Source: Inia geoffrensis (Eukaryota > Chordata > Mammalia > Artiodactyla > Iniidae). From it: a DNA stretch of 64,000 bases. This document shows positions 1-10,708 of the stretch, in pieces (position 1 is the first letter of the stretch; every line of letters starts with the position of its first letter). The translations under genes and the position numbers were made by a program. The notes beneath the pieces were generated by a model. The model was not told the DNA's origin. It made no database searches and saw only the letters and a list, made by a program, of their open reading frames with translations. Location: contig CM070919.1 of the NCBI GenBank assembly GCA_036417435.1, positions 34,216,318-34,280,317 on the forward strand. Direction: 5' to 3'.

Positions 1-600
1 AGATTTTTCTAGAAATTTATTTCTGCAAAGTTATGTGTCTACATTCCAAAGGGTTCTAAACCAGTGACTTTCAATTTCTCTCCTTGGAGAGATTTTTTAA
101 TTAGAAAGATCAGGAGGTGAGGGTGGCAGGTGTGTATCAATGCTATACAGGACCACAGATTCACAATTCTGAGATTTCGCTGCTATGGTACAGACCGCAC
201 TGGCGTAACCATTTGGCTCCCATCACATTGCCGTGAAGAAGAATGTGGCCTAGGAAACCTCTGCAGTTATTACTTTCAAGTTTGCCTCTGATTCAGAAAA
301 CTTACGTTTGCTTCCTGGACCAAATAAATAAATGCAGCATTAAAAATATATCACATTTTTGAGCTCTAATTGAATATTATTGTGTCCCACTGATTAGCAC
401 TGTAGACTAAAATCTAATAGGAAAGACAAGTGAGAAAGAAAAGTTTAATTAAATATTTTGATACGTTTCATAAAATAAGCAAGGTCTAGTAGTGAAAAGC
501 AGGTGAGAAATGGCCAATGACTTTCTGTACTCTCATATAATATTAAATGAACATAACTCTATTATAACAGCTATCATGTTATATTATAAATCAGTTTTTC
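1..600. other. Unique intergenic/intronic DNA
   Basis: AT-rich, with no recognisable repeat, long frame or promoter-like CpG cluster. I see nothing to annotate here. Confidence 0.6.
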
Positions 601-614
601 CTGGCTTTCCTTAC

Positions 615-728
615 TTATTGGTTTGTGAGATTTTTGAGGATAAGGAATAACCCTATTCATCTGTCTATCCCCAGTAAACGGTATTTGGGATTTAATAAAT
701 ATTCCTAAGATTGATGAATTAATGGATA
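615..728 (+). repeat. L2-type LINE 3' end fragment
   Basis: The order of short blocks (a 'tgaggataaggaat' core, 'tctatccccagt', then 'tttaataaatatt' and a 'gatgaatt' tail) matches the layout of the L2 3' end. It is heavily diverged, so the family is inferred from the pattern only. Confidence 0.5.
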
Positions 729-1171
729 ACTTCACTGTTCCTATTCAAAATTACTAATCTCAAGGAAATATACATTTGCACATTTCTTTCCACCTCATTT
801 AAACACGTCATCTCATAGAGTTGTTGAAAATTTGAAAAACAAAATATCTCCTGATTTTACAAAGGATTTTTGACCAAGAGTGTCATTTATTTCAATCATA
901 CTGGATGCATATTTAATTTCAAAGCCTACAAGTCAAAATACCATGAAGAGAATTCCAATATTCAAATTAAAATAAAGGTGTCTTGGATAGAAAATGAATT
1001 CCATCTGTTTTAGAGACCCCTGTGACACAGACACAATTAGATATCGTTCATGCCTACAAAGACATTTTTATGAAATAAATATGGACAATATCAAAAGAGT
1101 GACATTTTGTGTGAGCCTGAAAGAACTTTATATTTTTGATCTTCTGTTTTCTTCTTGATGATTTATGCTAA
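729..1171. other. Unique AT-rich DNA
   Basis: No repeat or frame recognised. Confidence 0.5.
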
Positions 1172-1185
1172 AAAAATTCAAGTTT
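1172..1185 (+). repeat. Target-site duplication, left copy
   Basis: The 14 bases here recur exactly at 1523-1536 and bracket the CHR SINE between them. This is the signature of L1-machinery target-primed insertion. Confidence 0.9.
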
Positions 1186-1522
1186 GGGCTTCCCTGGTGG
1201 CTCAGTGGTCGAGAATCTGCCTGCTAATGCAGGGGACACGGGTTCGAGCCCTGGTCTGGGCAGATCCCACATGCCGCAGAGCAACTAGGCCTGTGAGCCA
1301 CAACTACTGAGCCTGCGCGTCTGGAGCCTGTGCTCTGCGACAAGAGAGGCCGTGATAGTGAGAGGCCCGCGCACCGCGATGAAGAGTGGCCCCCGCTTGC
1401 CACAACTAGAGGAAGCCCTCTCACAGAAACGAAGACCCAACACAGCCAAAAATAATAAATAAATTAATAAACTCCTACCCCCAACATCTAAAAAAAAAGA
1501 TCCTTTAAAAAAAATTTTTTTT
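1186..1522 (+). mobile_element. CHR SINE (older, long-bodied CHR-1-like type)
   Basis: A tRNA-derived SINE. It starts at the characteristic 'gggcttccctggtgg' head. The head keeps RNA polymerase III internal promoter boxes: an A-box-like TGGCTCAGTGG at 1198-1208 and a B box GGTTCGAGCCC at 1241-1251. The body has the older layout with 'gccacaactactgagcc' and a long tail ending in 'cagccaaaaataataaataaatt' plus A-rich sequence. It is bracketed by perfect 14-bp target-site duplications, so both ends are defined. Non-autonomous; it encodes no protein. Confidence 0.95.
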
Positions 1523-1536
1523 AAAAATTCAAGTTT

Positions 1537-2504
1537 AACTTAACTGTTCCCATTATGCATGTAGGAAACAGGAGTAAATTTTCATATATAATTGTCAAAA
1601 ATAAGTCATTGGTAACCACTTAGCTACTTTGATGTGCTGAATCTGTGTTATCTTTTTTCCTATGAGTAATATTTTAATTTTTTTTCCATTTTCATCTTCA
1701 CATACATCTTTCAATTTCATTTTCAGTTTTATAACCCTGATGCTATTTAAGGAGAATAGTCAGTATGTTGTGATTTATGGTCCAGTCTCCACTCTCTCTT
1801 AGAAGAGTTCTACTTGATTTTCTCATGTGTACACTGCCTTTTAAGTCAGAGTTTTTAATATGCTGTAAGAGCTGTTTTTTTACTCAAGTGCAACTCCTTT
1901 TTTCTAGGTATAGCATTTCAAGACATGTCTCTAGGTTTCTGGTTTTATTTATGAAACAAATAGTCACATCTGTGCCTATGCTATATTACTTACTCTGCAT
2001 TCATTTGTGGACAGGAGAGAGCTATTTGAACTCCTCAAGATGAATAATTAGATCATTCCTGATATCACATAATTAACTATTTTTATTCATTCTGTTTATT
2101 TTCATTAACTTTTCATCATATCAAATAAAAGTCTTAGTAGGACTAAGACTACTAATCATGAAAATCATGAAAATGTGAGAACATTTCCTTGTTTCACAGT
2201 ATCCTGAAGATTAAAGCAAAATAAATTGGATGATATAAATGTCGAGTGTTAAAAAGGGATAAACATAAACACAAATTATTCAAATGATACTTTCCTTTTC
2301 ATATTATAAATAAGGTACACTTGATATACGTACAGCCAAAGTGTATATTTGTATATTGCCCCCCCCCAAATAAAACAAGATTGCTTTTGAGAGTCACATA
2401 ATAATTGCATAGGTGCTGAGACTAGTGGAAGCAATAGATTAAAATATTTTATTAAATACTAGTGGTAGAGTAGCTGAAAGTGAAAACCACTATTGGATTC
2501 TATA
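1537..2504. other. Unique AT-rich DNA
   Basis: No repeat family recognised. It contains a run of nine C at 2359-2367 and an 88-codon open frame at 1777-2043. That frame has no recognisable domain and an ordinary AT-rich composition, so I do not treat it as a gene. Confidence 0.5.
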
Positions 2505-2645
2505 CTATACTTGTACTGCAATCCAATCATTTATTAACTGTGTTATTTTGGGCAAAGTACTTCCTTGTGCTTCATAGAGTTATAATAATACTGTCTCATA
2601 AAGTTGATGGAAGAATGAAGTAATAAAATTTTTCTGCAATTTGTA
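2505..2645 (+). repeat. MIR SINE fragment
   Basis: Blocks such as 'ttttgggcaaagtacttcc', a short A/T-rich interval, then 'tctcataaagttgatggaagaatgaagtaa' follow the order of the core and 3' part of MIR. Ancient and diverged. Confidence 0.55.
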
Positions 2646-2731
2646 TTCAAGTCAAATGTAAAATTAATTGAAAAACACCAATTGCTTTTACACCACTAGA
2701 AAGAAAAGAAATATTCCCCATTTAAATTTTT

Positions 2732-2878
2732 CAGGTTCCGGACACGCAGGCTCAGCAGCCATGGCTCACAGGCCCAGCCGCCCCGCGGCATGTGGGATCT
2801 TCCCGGACCGGGGCACGAACCCGCGTCCCCTGCATCGGCAGGCGGACTCTCAGCCACTGCACCACCAGGAAAGCCCCC
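2732..2878 (-). mobile_element. CHR SINE, truncated at its 3' end, no poly(A) tail
   Basis: Reverse-strand CHR-2-like SINE head and middle, ending at 'accaggaaagccccc'. About 50 bp of the 3' body and the tail are missing at its left edge, where it begins inside 'ggttccggac'. The flanks 2717-2731 and 2876-2892 share 'cccatt...aa...ttttt', a possible degenerate target-site duplication. The lack of a tail suggests later deletion or an atypical insertion. Confidence 0.85.
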
Positions 2879-2964
2879 ATTAGTAACTTTTTAAAGTGTC
2901 AAAATACTTCGAACCCGCCAAACCTTCATTCACTGGGTATTCATTGCACATATAATATGGGCTT

Positions 2965-3585
2965 AAAAACACTCCTAAAATTTATATGGACCCACAAAAG
3001 TCTCCAAATTGCCAAAGAAACCCTGAGAAAGAAAAACAAAGCAGGAGGCATCACACTTTTTGCTTTCAAGCTATACTGTAAAGCTGTAGTAATCAAAACA
3101 CTATGGTAGTGGCATAAAAGCAGATAAATAGACCAATAGAACAGAATCAAGAGCCCATAAATAAACCCAAGCATATATGGTCAATTATTATTTGACAAGG
3201 AAGCCAAGAATATTCAAAGGAGAAAAGAGTCTCATCAATAAATGGTGCTGGAACAATTGATATTCATATGTAAAAGAATGAAATACCACTCACAAAAATT
3301 AACTTGAAATAGATTAATGACTTAAATGTAAGACCTGAAACCATGAAACACATAGAAGAAAATATAGGTATAAAGCTCCTTGATAAGGGTCTTGGTAATG
3401 ATTTTTTGGATATGATACCTAAAGCAAAAACAAGAAAATAAAAAATAAGCATGGGACTACATCAAAATAAAAATCTTCTGCACAGCAAAAGAAAGCATCA
3501 ACAACGTGAAAAGACAACTGAGGGAATGGAAAAAAATTTTTTCAAACCACATATTTGATAAAGAAGTGAGTATCAAAAATATACA
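2965..3585 (+). mobile_element. L1 LINE ORF2 fragment (left part)
   Basis: Sense-strand L1 sequence from the C-terminal part of ORF2, after the reverse transcriptase core. The frame at 2968-3106 reads 'LKFIWTHKS', '[12 protein letters not shown]' and 'AVVIKTLW', which is typical of this region. Stops and indels break it afterwards. It is 5' truncated and interrupted by two SINEs at 3586-3983, after which it continues. A dead pseudogene-like fragment. Confidence 0.9.
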
Positions 3586-3795
3586 GGGGGGCTTCCCTGG
3601 TGGCGCAGTGGTTGAGAGTCTGCCTGCCAATGCAGGGGACGCGGGTTCGTGCCCCGGTCCGGTAGGATCCCACATGCCATGGAGCGGCTGGGCCTGTGAG
3701 CCATGGCCGCTGGGCCTGCGCGTCCGGAGCCTGTGCTCCGCAACGGGAGAGGCCACAACAGTGAGAGGCCTGCGTACCACACAAAATAGTATATA
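3586..3795 (+). mobile_element. CHR-2-like SINE, first of a tandem pair
   Basis: Near-consensus SINE from the 'ggggcttccctggtggcgcagtgg' head (A-box-like TGGCGCAGTGG, B-box-like GGGTTCGTGCC) to 'gtgagaggcctgcgtaccacacaaaa'. A short AT run and 'atacagtgggggg' follow, and the next SINE begins at once. The element sits inside the L1 fragment; 'tatacag' precedes both SINEs. Confidence 0.95.
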
Positions 3796-3810
3796 TATAT
3801 ATACAGTGGG

Positions 3811-3983
3811 GGGGCTTCCCTGGTGGCGCAGTGGTTGAGGGTCCACCTGCCGATGCAGAGGACGCGGGTTCGTGTCCCGGTCCGGGAAGATCCCACATGC
3901 TGCGGAGTGGCTGGGCCCGTGGGCCATGGCCGCTGGGCCTGCGCGTCCGGGGCCTGTGCTCTGCAGCGGGAGAGGCCGCAGGG
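3811..3983 (+). mobile_element. CHR-2-like SINE, second of a tandem pair, tailless
   Basis: A second head-to-tail SINE copy with the same orientation as the one at 3586. It stops abruptly after 'gagaggccgcaggg', before the terminal 'cagtgagaggcctgcgtaccgc' and without a poly(A) tail. L1 sequence resumes directly at about 3984. Confidence 0.93.
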
Positions 3984-4490
3984 ACTCATACAGCTCAATA
4001 ACATTAACAGTAACAATAAAATTAAAAAATAGTCAAAGGACCTCAATAGATATTTTTCCAAAGAAGATATACGAATGCCCAACAGGTGCTTGAAAAGGTG
4101 CTCAACATCACTAATCATTAGGAAAATACAAATCAAAACTACAATAAGATATCACCTCAAGCCTGTTAGAATGGTTATCATCAAAAAGTCAAGAGATAAC
4201 AAATGCTAGTGTGGATCTGGAGAAAAGGGACCCCTTGTGCACTGTTGGTGGGATTATAAATTGATACAGTCACTATAGAAAGCAGTATGGGAGATTCATA
4301 GAAAATTAAAAATAGAACTAACATATTACCCAGAAATTCCACATCTGGGAATATATTGAAAGGAAACAAAAACACTAACTCAGAAAGATATCAACGCCCC
4401 TATCTTCATAAAACCATTTACAGTAGCCAAGAAATCCTCTCATTAGATGAATGGATAAAGGAGTTGTGGTATATAGATATTTGTGCTAAT
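3984..4490 (+). mobile_element. L1 LINE ORF2 fragment (right part)
   Basis: Continuation of the L1 interrupted at 3585. It contains the ORF2 3' landmarks 'aaagaagatatacgaatg', 'ctcaacatcactaatcatta', 'caaatcaaaactacaata' and 'atgaatggataaa', in order on the + strand. Stops and small indels are frequent. Confidence 0.9.
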
Positions 4491-4633
4491 TAAAACAAAA
4501 AATCTGCTCACAGAGTCTCCTGGAGGACAGATAAAACCAAATAAAATGACTACTATCACTTCAAACATCAACAAAGGCTATGAAGTGATAAAACAGTCAT
4601 ATGATATATAGTGATTAAAGAGAACGGACAGCA

Positions 4634-4635
<2 letters not shown>

Positions 4636-4681
<46 letters not shown>
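4636..4681. repeat. (AT)n microsatellite, about 46 bp
   Basis: Uninterrupted alternating A and T; likely length-polymorphic. Confidence 0.97.
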
Positions 4682-4684
<3 letters not shown>

Positions 4685-4859
4685 TGAGAAAGTTCTCATT
4701 GTAGAGGTAACAGTATAGGTGCCAACTGAATCATTAAAAAGGTGAATGCAAATATAGATGGGAAACGAATTCCATGATAAAGGACCGGTACGTAAAAGTG
4801 GGTGTAGGTTTGAGTCAGGCTTGCTTGAAGAAACAAAAGAAAGCCACACTATTTGACAG

Positions 4860-5331
4860 GCAGAGAGTAAAGAGGAGAGAAGTGAGACCAGGTAGGGTCA
4901 TATAGTTTGTTTTATATGTTTGTTTGTTTTTTTTGTTTTGTCTGCCAAGTATCCAAACCCTGGCTTCTCCTACAAATACCAGAAGGATCTATACCCAATC
5001 TGTACCCTTGCCATTAATGGGTGCCATTATCTAAGCTCAGGCAAATAACGTCTCTAGAAAGGATTGGAACATTGGACAAATAATGAATAAATAAAAGGAG
5101 AATTTGTAATTCATCTCAGAGCAGAATTGTCTAGTGGCAGGAGCCTCAGCTTGCAGAGGCAGGAATAATGGAGTCCAGTGGAATCTGCCAAGCAGGGCTG
5201 GTTGGACCAGACAGTGTACGCCCAGTCACCTTGGCAGTGATTGCTGCTCACTAGAATCTTTTGGTTACATCTATTTTCTGAGCTTCGTTCTCTGGTTTCT
5301 GTGATCTACCAAAGAACTTGTCCAATTTCTT

Positions 5332-5364
<33 letters not shown>

Positions 5365-5440
5365 GTAAGTAAGCAAAGTCTGTTTCTATTACTTGCAACC
5401 CAGAACTCTGGCTGATAAATCATGGTGAATGCTGTTCACT
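4860..5440 (+). repeat. Possible ancient LTR or MER-type repeat with an internal poly(T) run
   Basis: The end of this stretch ('tctgtttctattacttgcaaccc...ggctgata', about 5380-5417) resembles a sequence at 31,605-31,655 ('gtgggttctattctttgcgac...gattgata'), which suggests a shared LTR-like 3' end. A run of about 28 T (5334-5361) interrupts it. I cannot name the family. The rest of the stretch is not recognised. Confidence 0.3.
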
Positions 5441-6134
5441 GCGGCTAATGTATTAAAATTCATTCCTTTCCCGGCACCTGTAGTAATTCTCTCTGCAATA
5501 GCTTATAGCTCCCCAAATATTATAATCAGTTTTACACCTAAACATCCTTGCACATGATTGTCTCTTTGTCTACCTATAAGCACTGCTCTTCCAAAAAATC
5601 GCTTCTTACCTCTACCAGAGTCAATTCTATTCTCTATGCTTCGTCCATAGTTTATTAGTAGGATAGTCTCTAAGTTGTGCTACATTTAATAAACATATCC
5701 AAACTGTCCGTGGCTTGCCTACTTTTACAAAGTTCACTGTGAGTCCTACTCATGGCTAAGGGTCCACCTTGTGGTACCCAGGTAACCTAGGCTACCTTGA
5801 ACTTGTGAATTCAGGAGAGACTTCCATATTTACCACTGCAGAGGAGTAGAGAAACTGGAGGATCACACGGAGGTTTTTACGGCTTTAACCTCAGAGTTCT
5901 CCACTTCTATTTGGCCCACATTTAATAGGCCAGGCTCATAGTCACATGGCCTTGGATAACTGCACGGGTGGGGAAGGATAGTTTTCATAATTCTCAGGAA
6001 AAAGTGTTACAAGAAGAACCTGATGAATACATGATATTGTGTCGGTCTCATGTATCCTTTTATCCCCTAACTTTCTATATATCACATTGTGTTATATAAT
6101 TTATTAACTTACGGGTTGGTCAGTATCTTCACCA
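5441..6134. other. Unique DNA
   Basis: No repeat, frame or motif recognised. Confidence 0.5.
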
Positions 6135-6260
6135 TACCTTGGACTTTAAGAGTAAGGACTGTTTTTTCCCTTCTGAAGCCTCAGTACTGACTATAATGCT
6201 TGGTTCTAAGTTAACACTCCATAAATGCTTATTGGATTTATAGGATTTACTGAATGAAAG
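6135..6260 (+). repeat. L2-type LINE 3' end fragment
   Basis: A block 'ttaagagtaaggactg', then 'agtactgactataatgcttgg', then 'cactccataaatgcttattgg' gives the L2 3'-end layout with its terminal '-taaatg-' block. Diverged. Confidence 0.5.
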
Positions 6261-6960
6261 GAGGATAAATGAAAGCTATTTTTCCATAGTAATTTTTCTC
6301 TGCATTGTATGCCATGATGCAGTATTAGGCACGGTTCACTGAATATTACAGTAGCAAAGTGGCCTGTTGGGACTTTTGTTTCCACCAATATTGTGGATTA
6401 AATTCTTGGGGAGTGGGGTTCCCTTCCGGATACCTGACTCCTGCGTGATGTAACAGAAAACACTACCAGTAAAGAGGAGCTATAGAGGGAAGAGAAGTAT
6501 GAGCTAGAACCTGAGCGATGACTGGAGAAAACACATAAAGGGCAGGATCTGCGGGCAGGAGCAAAAGTACCGGCATTGCTGCCGAGACACTGAGCCTGTC
6601 CCAGATGTGAGTCAGGGAGACCCCTGAGCCTGAGCCTGTCGTACACAGCTGAAGACTTGGCGGGGCAGGGTTGTGGTCCCACCCTGAGGTCTTTAGGCTC
6701 TGGTCGTATCAAAGAAGCCAATCACTCTTTGCAGGAAAGCATCCTTCCAGCCAGCCCCCAGAGTTTCCAAATAATACCATCAACCAAGTATGACTCATAA
6801 TCCAATAACACCAAAAAGTAATGCATAAACCAACTGCACTGAGAATTGAAAGAGACAACAACCCAAAGTAGATTTAGCCACAAACAACTTGATGGTTATA
6901 GTACATGAGCTACATCCAGAGAGATAATGACTTTCGATTATCCTCCATCAGATGCTCAAT
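6261..6960. other. Unique DNA, partly GC-richer
   Basis: The stretch 6400-6760 is GC-richer than its surroundings and holds a 107-codon minus-strand frame (6398-6721). That frame is rich in serine and arginine, with no recognisable domain. I regard it as non-coding or an unrecognised old LTR. Confidence 0.35.
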
Positions 6961-6979
6961 GAATTTTTAAATTATGGAT

Positions 6980-7192
6980 TTTTTTTTTTTTTTTTTTTTT
7001 GCGGTACGCAGGCCTCTCACTGTTGTGGCCTCTCCCATTGCAGAGCACAGGCTCCGGACGTGCAGGCCCAGTGCCCACGGCTCACGGGCCCAGCCACTCC
7101 GCGGCACGTGGGATCTTCCCGGACCGGGGCACGAACCCGTGTCCCCTGCATCGGCAGGCGGACTCTCAACCACTGCGCCACCAGGGAAGCCC
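6980..7192 (-). mobile_element. CHR-2-like SINE
   Basis: Reverse-strand, full-length SINE. Its poly(A) tail appears as T at 6980-7000, followed by 'gcggtacgcaggcctctcac', and it ends at the head 'ccaccagggaagccc'. The 7-bp 'tatggat' at 6973-6979 recurs at 7193-7199 as target-site duplication. Confidence 0.95.
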
Positions 7193-7199
7193 TATGGAT

Positions 7200-8023
7200 G
7201 GTTTTTAATAAACGCACAAAACTTTGACACACGTGAGACATTTCATACTTTTTCTCACATTTTTTCCAAATAATTTATGTAAGAATAAAATGAATAAAAT
7301 ATTTAATATCACTGTCTATATTGACATTTCTCAAACTGAGCAAAGAATTATTAGCCTCTTGGTGCACTGCCTTTAATATATATTAGGTGAAGTAATTTCA
7401 TATAATAAAATGTAATTATTTACACTAAAATTTAAATGTCTCTTTTTATATGACTCTAATCATGTTATCATTTAACTGTATTCATTCCCAACTATAAAGT
7501 TCATCTTCATTCTGTTTTTGACAAGTTCTTTGGTAATATTGTTCTATTATTATGAAAGTGATAAGGAAATATTAAAATTCCACAATTTTGAGTTATTACA
7601 GTCCCAGCATAATCCCCAGTAAATTTAATTACTATATCATATTCCTTAGAAATGCTCCCTCACATGGTGGGCTCTTGCCTGGCATTTAGAAACATGGTTT
7701 CAAAAGGTTTTCCACCACCCTAACTGGATAAGAGATGATAGAAGCTCAGTGAACCCCAAATAGTATAACCTCCCACCAAAACTCCTAGCACTTTTATATC
7801 TTCTTTTCACTCTTCTCCATTTCTCTTGCCCTTTTCATTCATGCAATTTCTCACTCACAAACTCTTAGCATTCTTCCTCAAATTCCTTACTCAGCCCATC
7901 CCACAAATTTTTATTTTCCCTCCTTTTTTTTTTTTTTTTTTTTTTATCATGGAAGCCCAATAAATAGTCCCCCAAAGGCAAAAAGCAAACTCCTTGAGGG
8001 CTGAAGAGAGGCAGACATTAAGC
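7200..8023. other. Unique AT-rich DNA with a poly(T) run
   Basis: No family recognised. A run of about 22 T lies at 7924-7945. It may be the tail of an unidentified reverse-strand retro-insert, but nothing recognisable follows it. Confidence 0.45.
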
Positions 8024-8868
8024 TATTGTATTTGTTTCCTACTGCTGCTGTAACAAATTACCACAAGCTTAGTGGCTTAAAAAGTGCACATTAATCATCT
8101 TACAGTTGTGGAGGGCAGAAGAATTCCTGGGCTAAAATCAGTGTGTCAGCAGGGCTGTGATCCTTTGGAGGCTATCTTAGTCTGTCAGGCTGCTATAACA
8201 AGCTATCCTAGACTGAGTGACCTAAACAACAGAACTTTATTTTCCACAGTTCTGGAGGCTGGAAATTCCAAGATAAATGTACCAGCCAATTTGTTGTCTC
8301 GCGAGGACCCAATTCCTGGTTCATAGAGGGCAGTCTTTTTGCTGTGTCCTCATGTGGTGGAAGGGGTGAGCGAGTTCCCCAGGGTGCCTTTTATAAAGAC
8401 ACTAATCCCATTCATGAGGATCCCACCCTCATGACATAATCACCCCAATCTCCTAATAATACCATTGTGTTGGGGGTAAGAATTTCAGCATAGGAATTTG
8501 GGGAGAAAAAAACATTCAGTCCATATCAGAGGCTCTAGGAAAGAATTGATTCCTTGTCTTCTCCAGGTTCTAGACACTGACCACATTCTTTGGTTCACAG
8601 CCCTTTTCCATATTAAAAGCCATCAAACCATGTAACTCTTACCTCTGCTTCTGTTATCAAACGTCCTTTGCTGCCTCATCTACCTCCCTCTTTCCATTAT
8701 AAGGACTCTTGTGACTTCTCTGAACTCACTTGGATAATCCAGGATAACCTCCCCATCTTAATATTCTTAATGTAATGACATTTACAAAGTATCTTTTGCC
8801 TTTAAAGTTAACATATTCTCGGGATTAGAATGTGGACATCTTTGGGGACCATTATTCCGCCTACCACG
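8024..8868 (-). mobile_element. Older ERVL-MaLR-type LTR, split by a younger LTR
   Basis: The flanks 8024-8173 and 8530-8868 together read as one reverse-strand LTR-like repeat. They run from 'cctactgctgctgtaacaaattaccacaag' through 'ataatccaggataacctccccatctta' to 'tgtggacatctttggggaccattattccgcctacca'. The middle is occupied by another LTR. The exact subfamily is uncertain; related sequence in the other orientation occurs at 55,541-55,748. Confidence 0.65.
8174..8529 (-). mobile_element. MLT1-like solo LTR (ERVL-MaLR), nested
   Basis: A 356-bp reverse-strand LTR. It carries the MLT1 landmarks 'ggctgctataacaagct', 'ttctggaggctgg', 'tcctggttcatagag', 'actaatcccattcatgagg' and 'catgacataatcacc'. 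It is flanked by the 5-bp duplication AGGCT (8169-8173 and 8530-8534), as expected for an LTR-element integration. It is a solo LTR with no internal region. Confidence 0.8.
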
Positions 8869-8929
8869 GTAGTCAGGGAAAAACCATGAATAGTCAGGTA
8901 GAAATGAAAGGTAAAAAATACCAGATAGT

Positions 8930-9500
8930 AATGATTTTTGTCCTTTCGAATCCTCTTTCGGGCTTTTCTATTTGTCCTTGGCCTTTTGAAATTTCACTGA
9001 GACAATACTAGATATAGACTTGTTTTCATCCATCTTTCTTCCAAGAGTAAAGGCTTTCAATTTAATATCCATGTCTTTTATATAAATTCTGATGATTATT
9101 TCTATCTTTTATTTGCTTATTTACTTCCCTCTGTGTCTCTATTACTTCTGTAATGCCTATTAAAATGGTTTTCAGTTTTCTGTGTCTATCATCATTGTTT
9201 CTGAACCTTTCTGCCTTATACTTTTTATTCTAATTCTGGGAGAAATATTTGGCTTCATTTTTTCCCACTCACTGATTTTCCTCTTTCTCTGCATGCAATC
9301 TAATAATCAACTTTTTTTTTCTTTCAAAGAAAACATTTGTATTTTCTATTATCTTTAGCTTCTGATTTTTTCACCTCACCATCATGTGTGTAAGTTCCTG
9401 TCAATTTCCTCTGAGGGTCGTAATTTAATTATATTATTGTTTCAGTTGTGTCCTCTTTTTCCTGTAATAAATTCATCTTTAATACTGTTGTTCTTTGTTA
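8930..9500 (-). repeat. Possible L1M-type 5' region fragment
   Basis: T-rich sequence with phrases such as 'gggcttttctatttgtccttggccttttgaaatttcactgagac' resembles the reverse strand of 5' parts of old L1s. Related phrasing occurs near 21,850, 39,900 and 50,300. Weak. Confidence 0.3.
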
Positions 9501-10503
9501 TTTTATGTTGTGGTGCTAAGTGTCTTCAATTTCCTATCGATGTTTTATTTATTGGTCATCATTTTATTTGAGGGTTACTGTTCACCAGTCCACAGATCCT
9601 GGAAGTCAGTAGCTATTTGAGATATTGTCCTGTTATCCCTGGGTATTGCTCCTGCATGGGAGCAAACACTTCTGCAACCAAACGTCCAGAACACAGAGGG
9701 AAGCCAAGCTGCCCAGCTACTCTGAATTCGCTGTTGAGTCTATTATCCTTGCAATTCCCCTCAGTTCCCTCCAGCTGCTGCTGCAAACGTGCCCACCTCC
9801 ATCACAGCATTCTGTGCATGTTTAGACCTATGATTGGTTTCTTCTTTGCTTGTTCTCTGTTGTTCTGGTCCCATTTGGTTTCTCTCTGTGAGAAATTCCT
9901 CAAACATTCTGGAATGTTGACAGCACTGTTTATTGTTTTCTAGTGAGAGCTTTATGAGTTTAAAAAAAAATGTATTTTCTCATTTTATGCATTTTTTTAT
10001 GGTTTAACTTTCACCACATTCCTTTATTCAATACACCAACATTTTCTCATACTTAAGTTACCCACTGAAATGACTTTCCTCTGGAAGGTTTTGTTTGCTT
10101 ATTTCAGGCTGGAATGATTCCTCTGCAATCCTCTCCCAAATCAAATGAAATTTCTGTTCCTTCACGTTCATCAGCTTTGGTCCTAGTTCAGTGTTTGTCC
10201 CCTCAGGGGTGACTGACAAGAGAGGATAATTTGGAGTCTTCATTGTTCTCTCTTGTGATCACAAGGGGTAATAAAGGACTTGCCACATAATTTTTTAGCT
10301 TAGTACATAAATTTTCTCAATTTAAAAAATATTTTATTCTCGAAAGCATTTTTTGTTGCTGTTTTTAAAGGCAGGTAATTGACCACCACAAAGGATGGGG
10401 TTATCACAGTATCAGGAGGACGGTGGAGGAGGCACAGTGTGCCGCAGGGAACGTGACATCAATAAACCTCTAAACTGTAACTCCTTTCACAATACTTATG
10501 AGG
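9501..10503. other. Unique DNA
   Basis: It holds a 108-codon + frame (9617-9943) rich in cysteine and serine, with no domain I recognise. I do not call it a gene. Confidence 0.4.
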
Positions 10504-10504
10504 G

Positions 10505-10708
10505 AAGTATAAGGGAAGTCTAATAATAAGGGAAGTCTTATAATAAGTTAATAAGTCTAATAATAAGTTAAAGGAAAAGGAACACGTGATTCAGTAAATA
10601 ACGTTGAAGTATAAGGGAAGTCTAATAATAAGGGAAGTCTTATAATAAGTTAATAAGTCTAATAATAAGTTAAAGGAAAAGGAACACGTGATTCAGTAAA
10701 TAACATTG
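10505..10708 (+). repeat. 102-bp tandem duplication (two copies)
   Basis: Copy 1 is 10,505-10,606 and copy 2 is 10,607-10,708. They differ by about one base (g/a in 'taacgttga' versus 'taacattga'). Each unit itself contains shorter 'taataataag' sub-repeats. The very low divergence implies a recent duplication. Confidence 0.97.

Noticed and set aside
1198..1251. tRNA-like A and B boxes, possible tRNA gene
   Set aside because: They belong to the tRNA-derived head of a SINE; the body does not fold as a tRNA and continues into SINE-specific sequence.
3457..4136. Long overlapping frames (up to 187 codons) around 3.5-4.1 kb on both strands
   Set aside because: They are CHR SINE text read in several frames. 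The GC-rich SINE body has few stops, and the same peptide phrases recur at every SINE in the window.
6398..6721. 107-codon minus frame in a GC-richer patch
   Set aside because: Serine/arginine-rich without a known motif; no promoter, splice or conservation evidence available. Possibly an unrecognised LTR.
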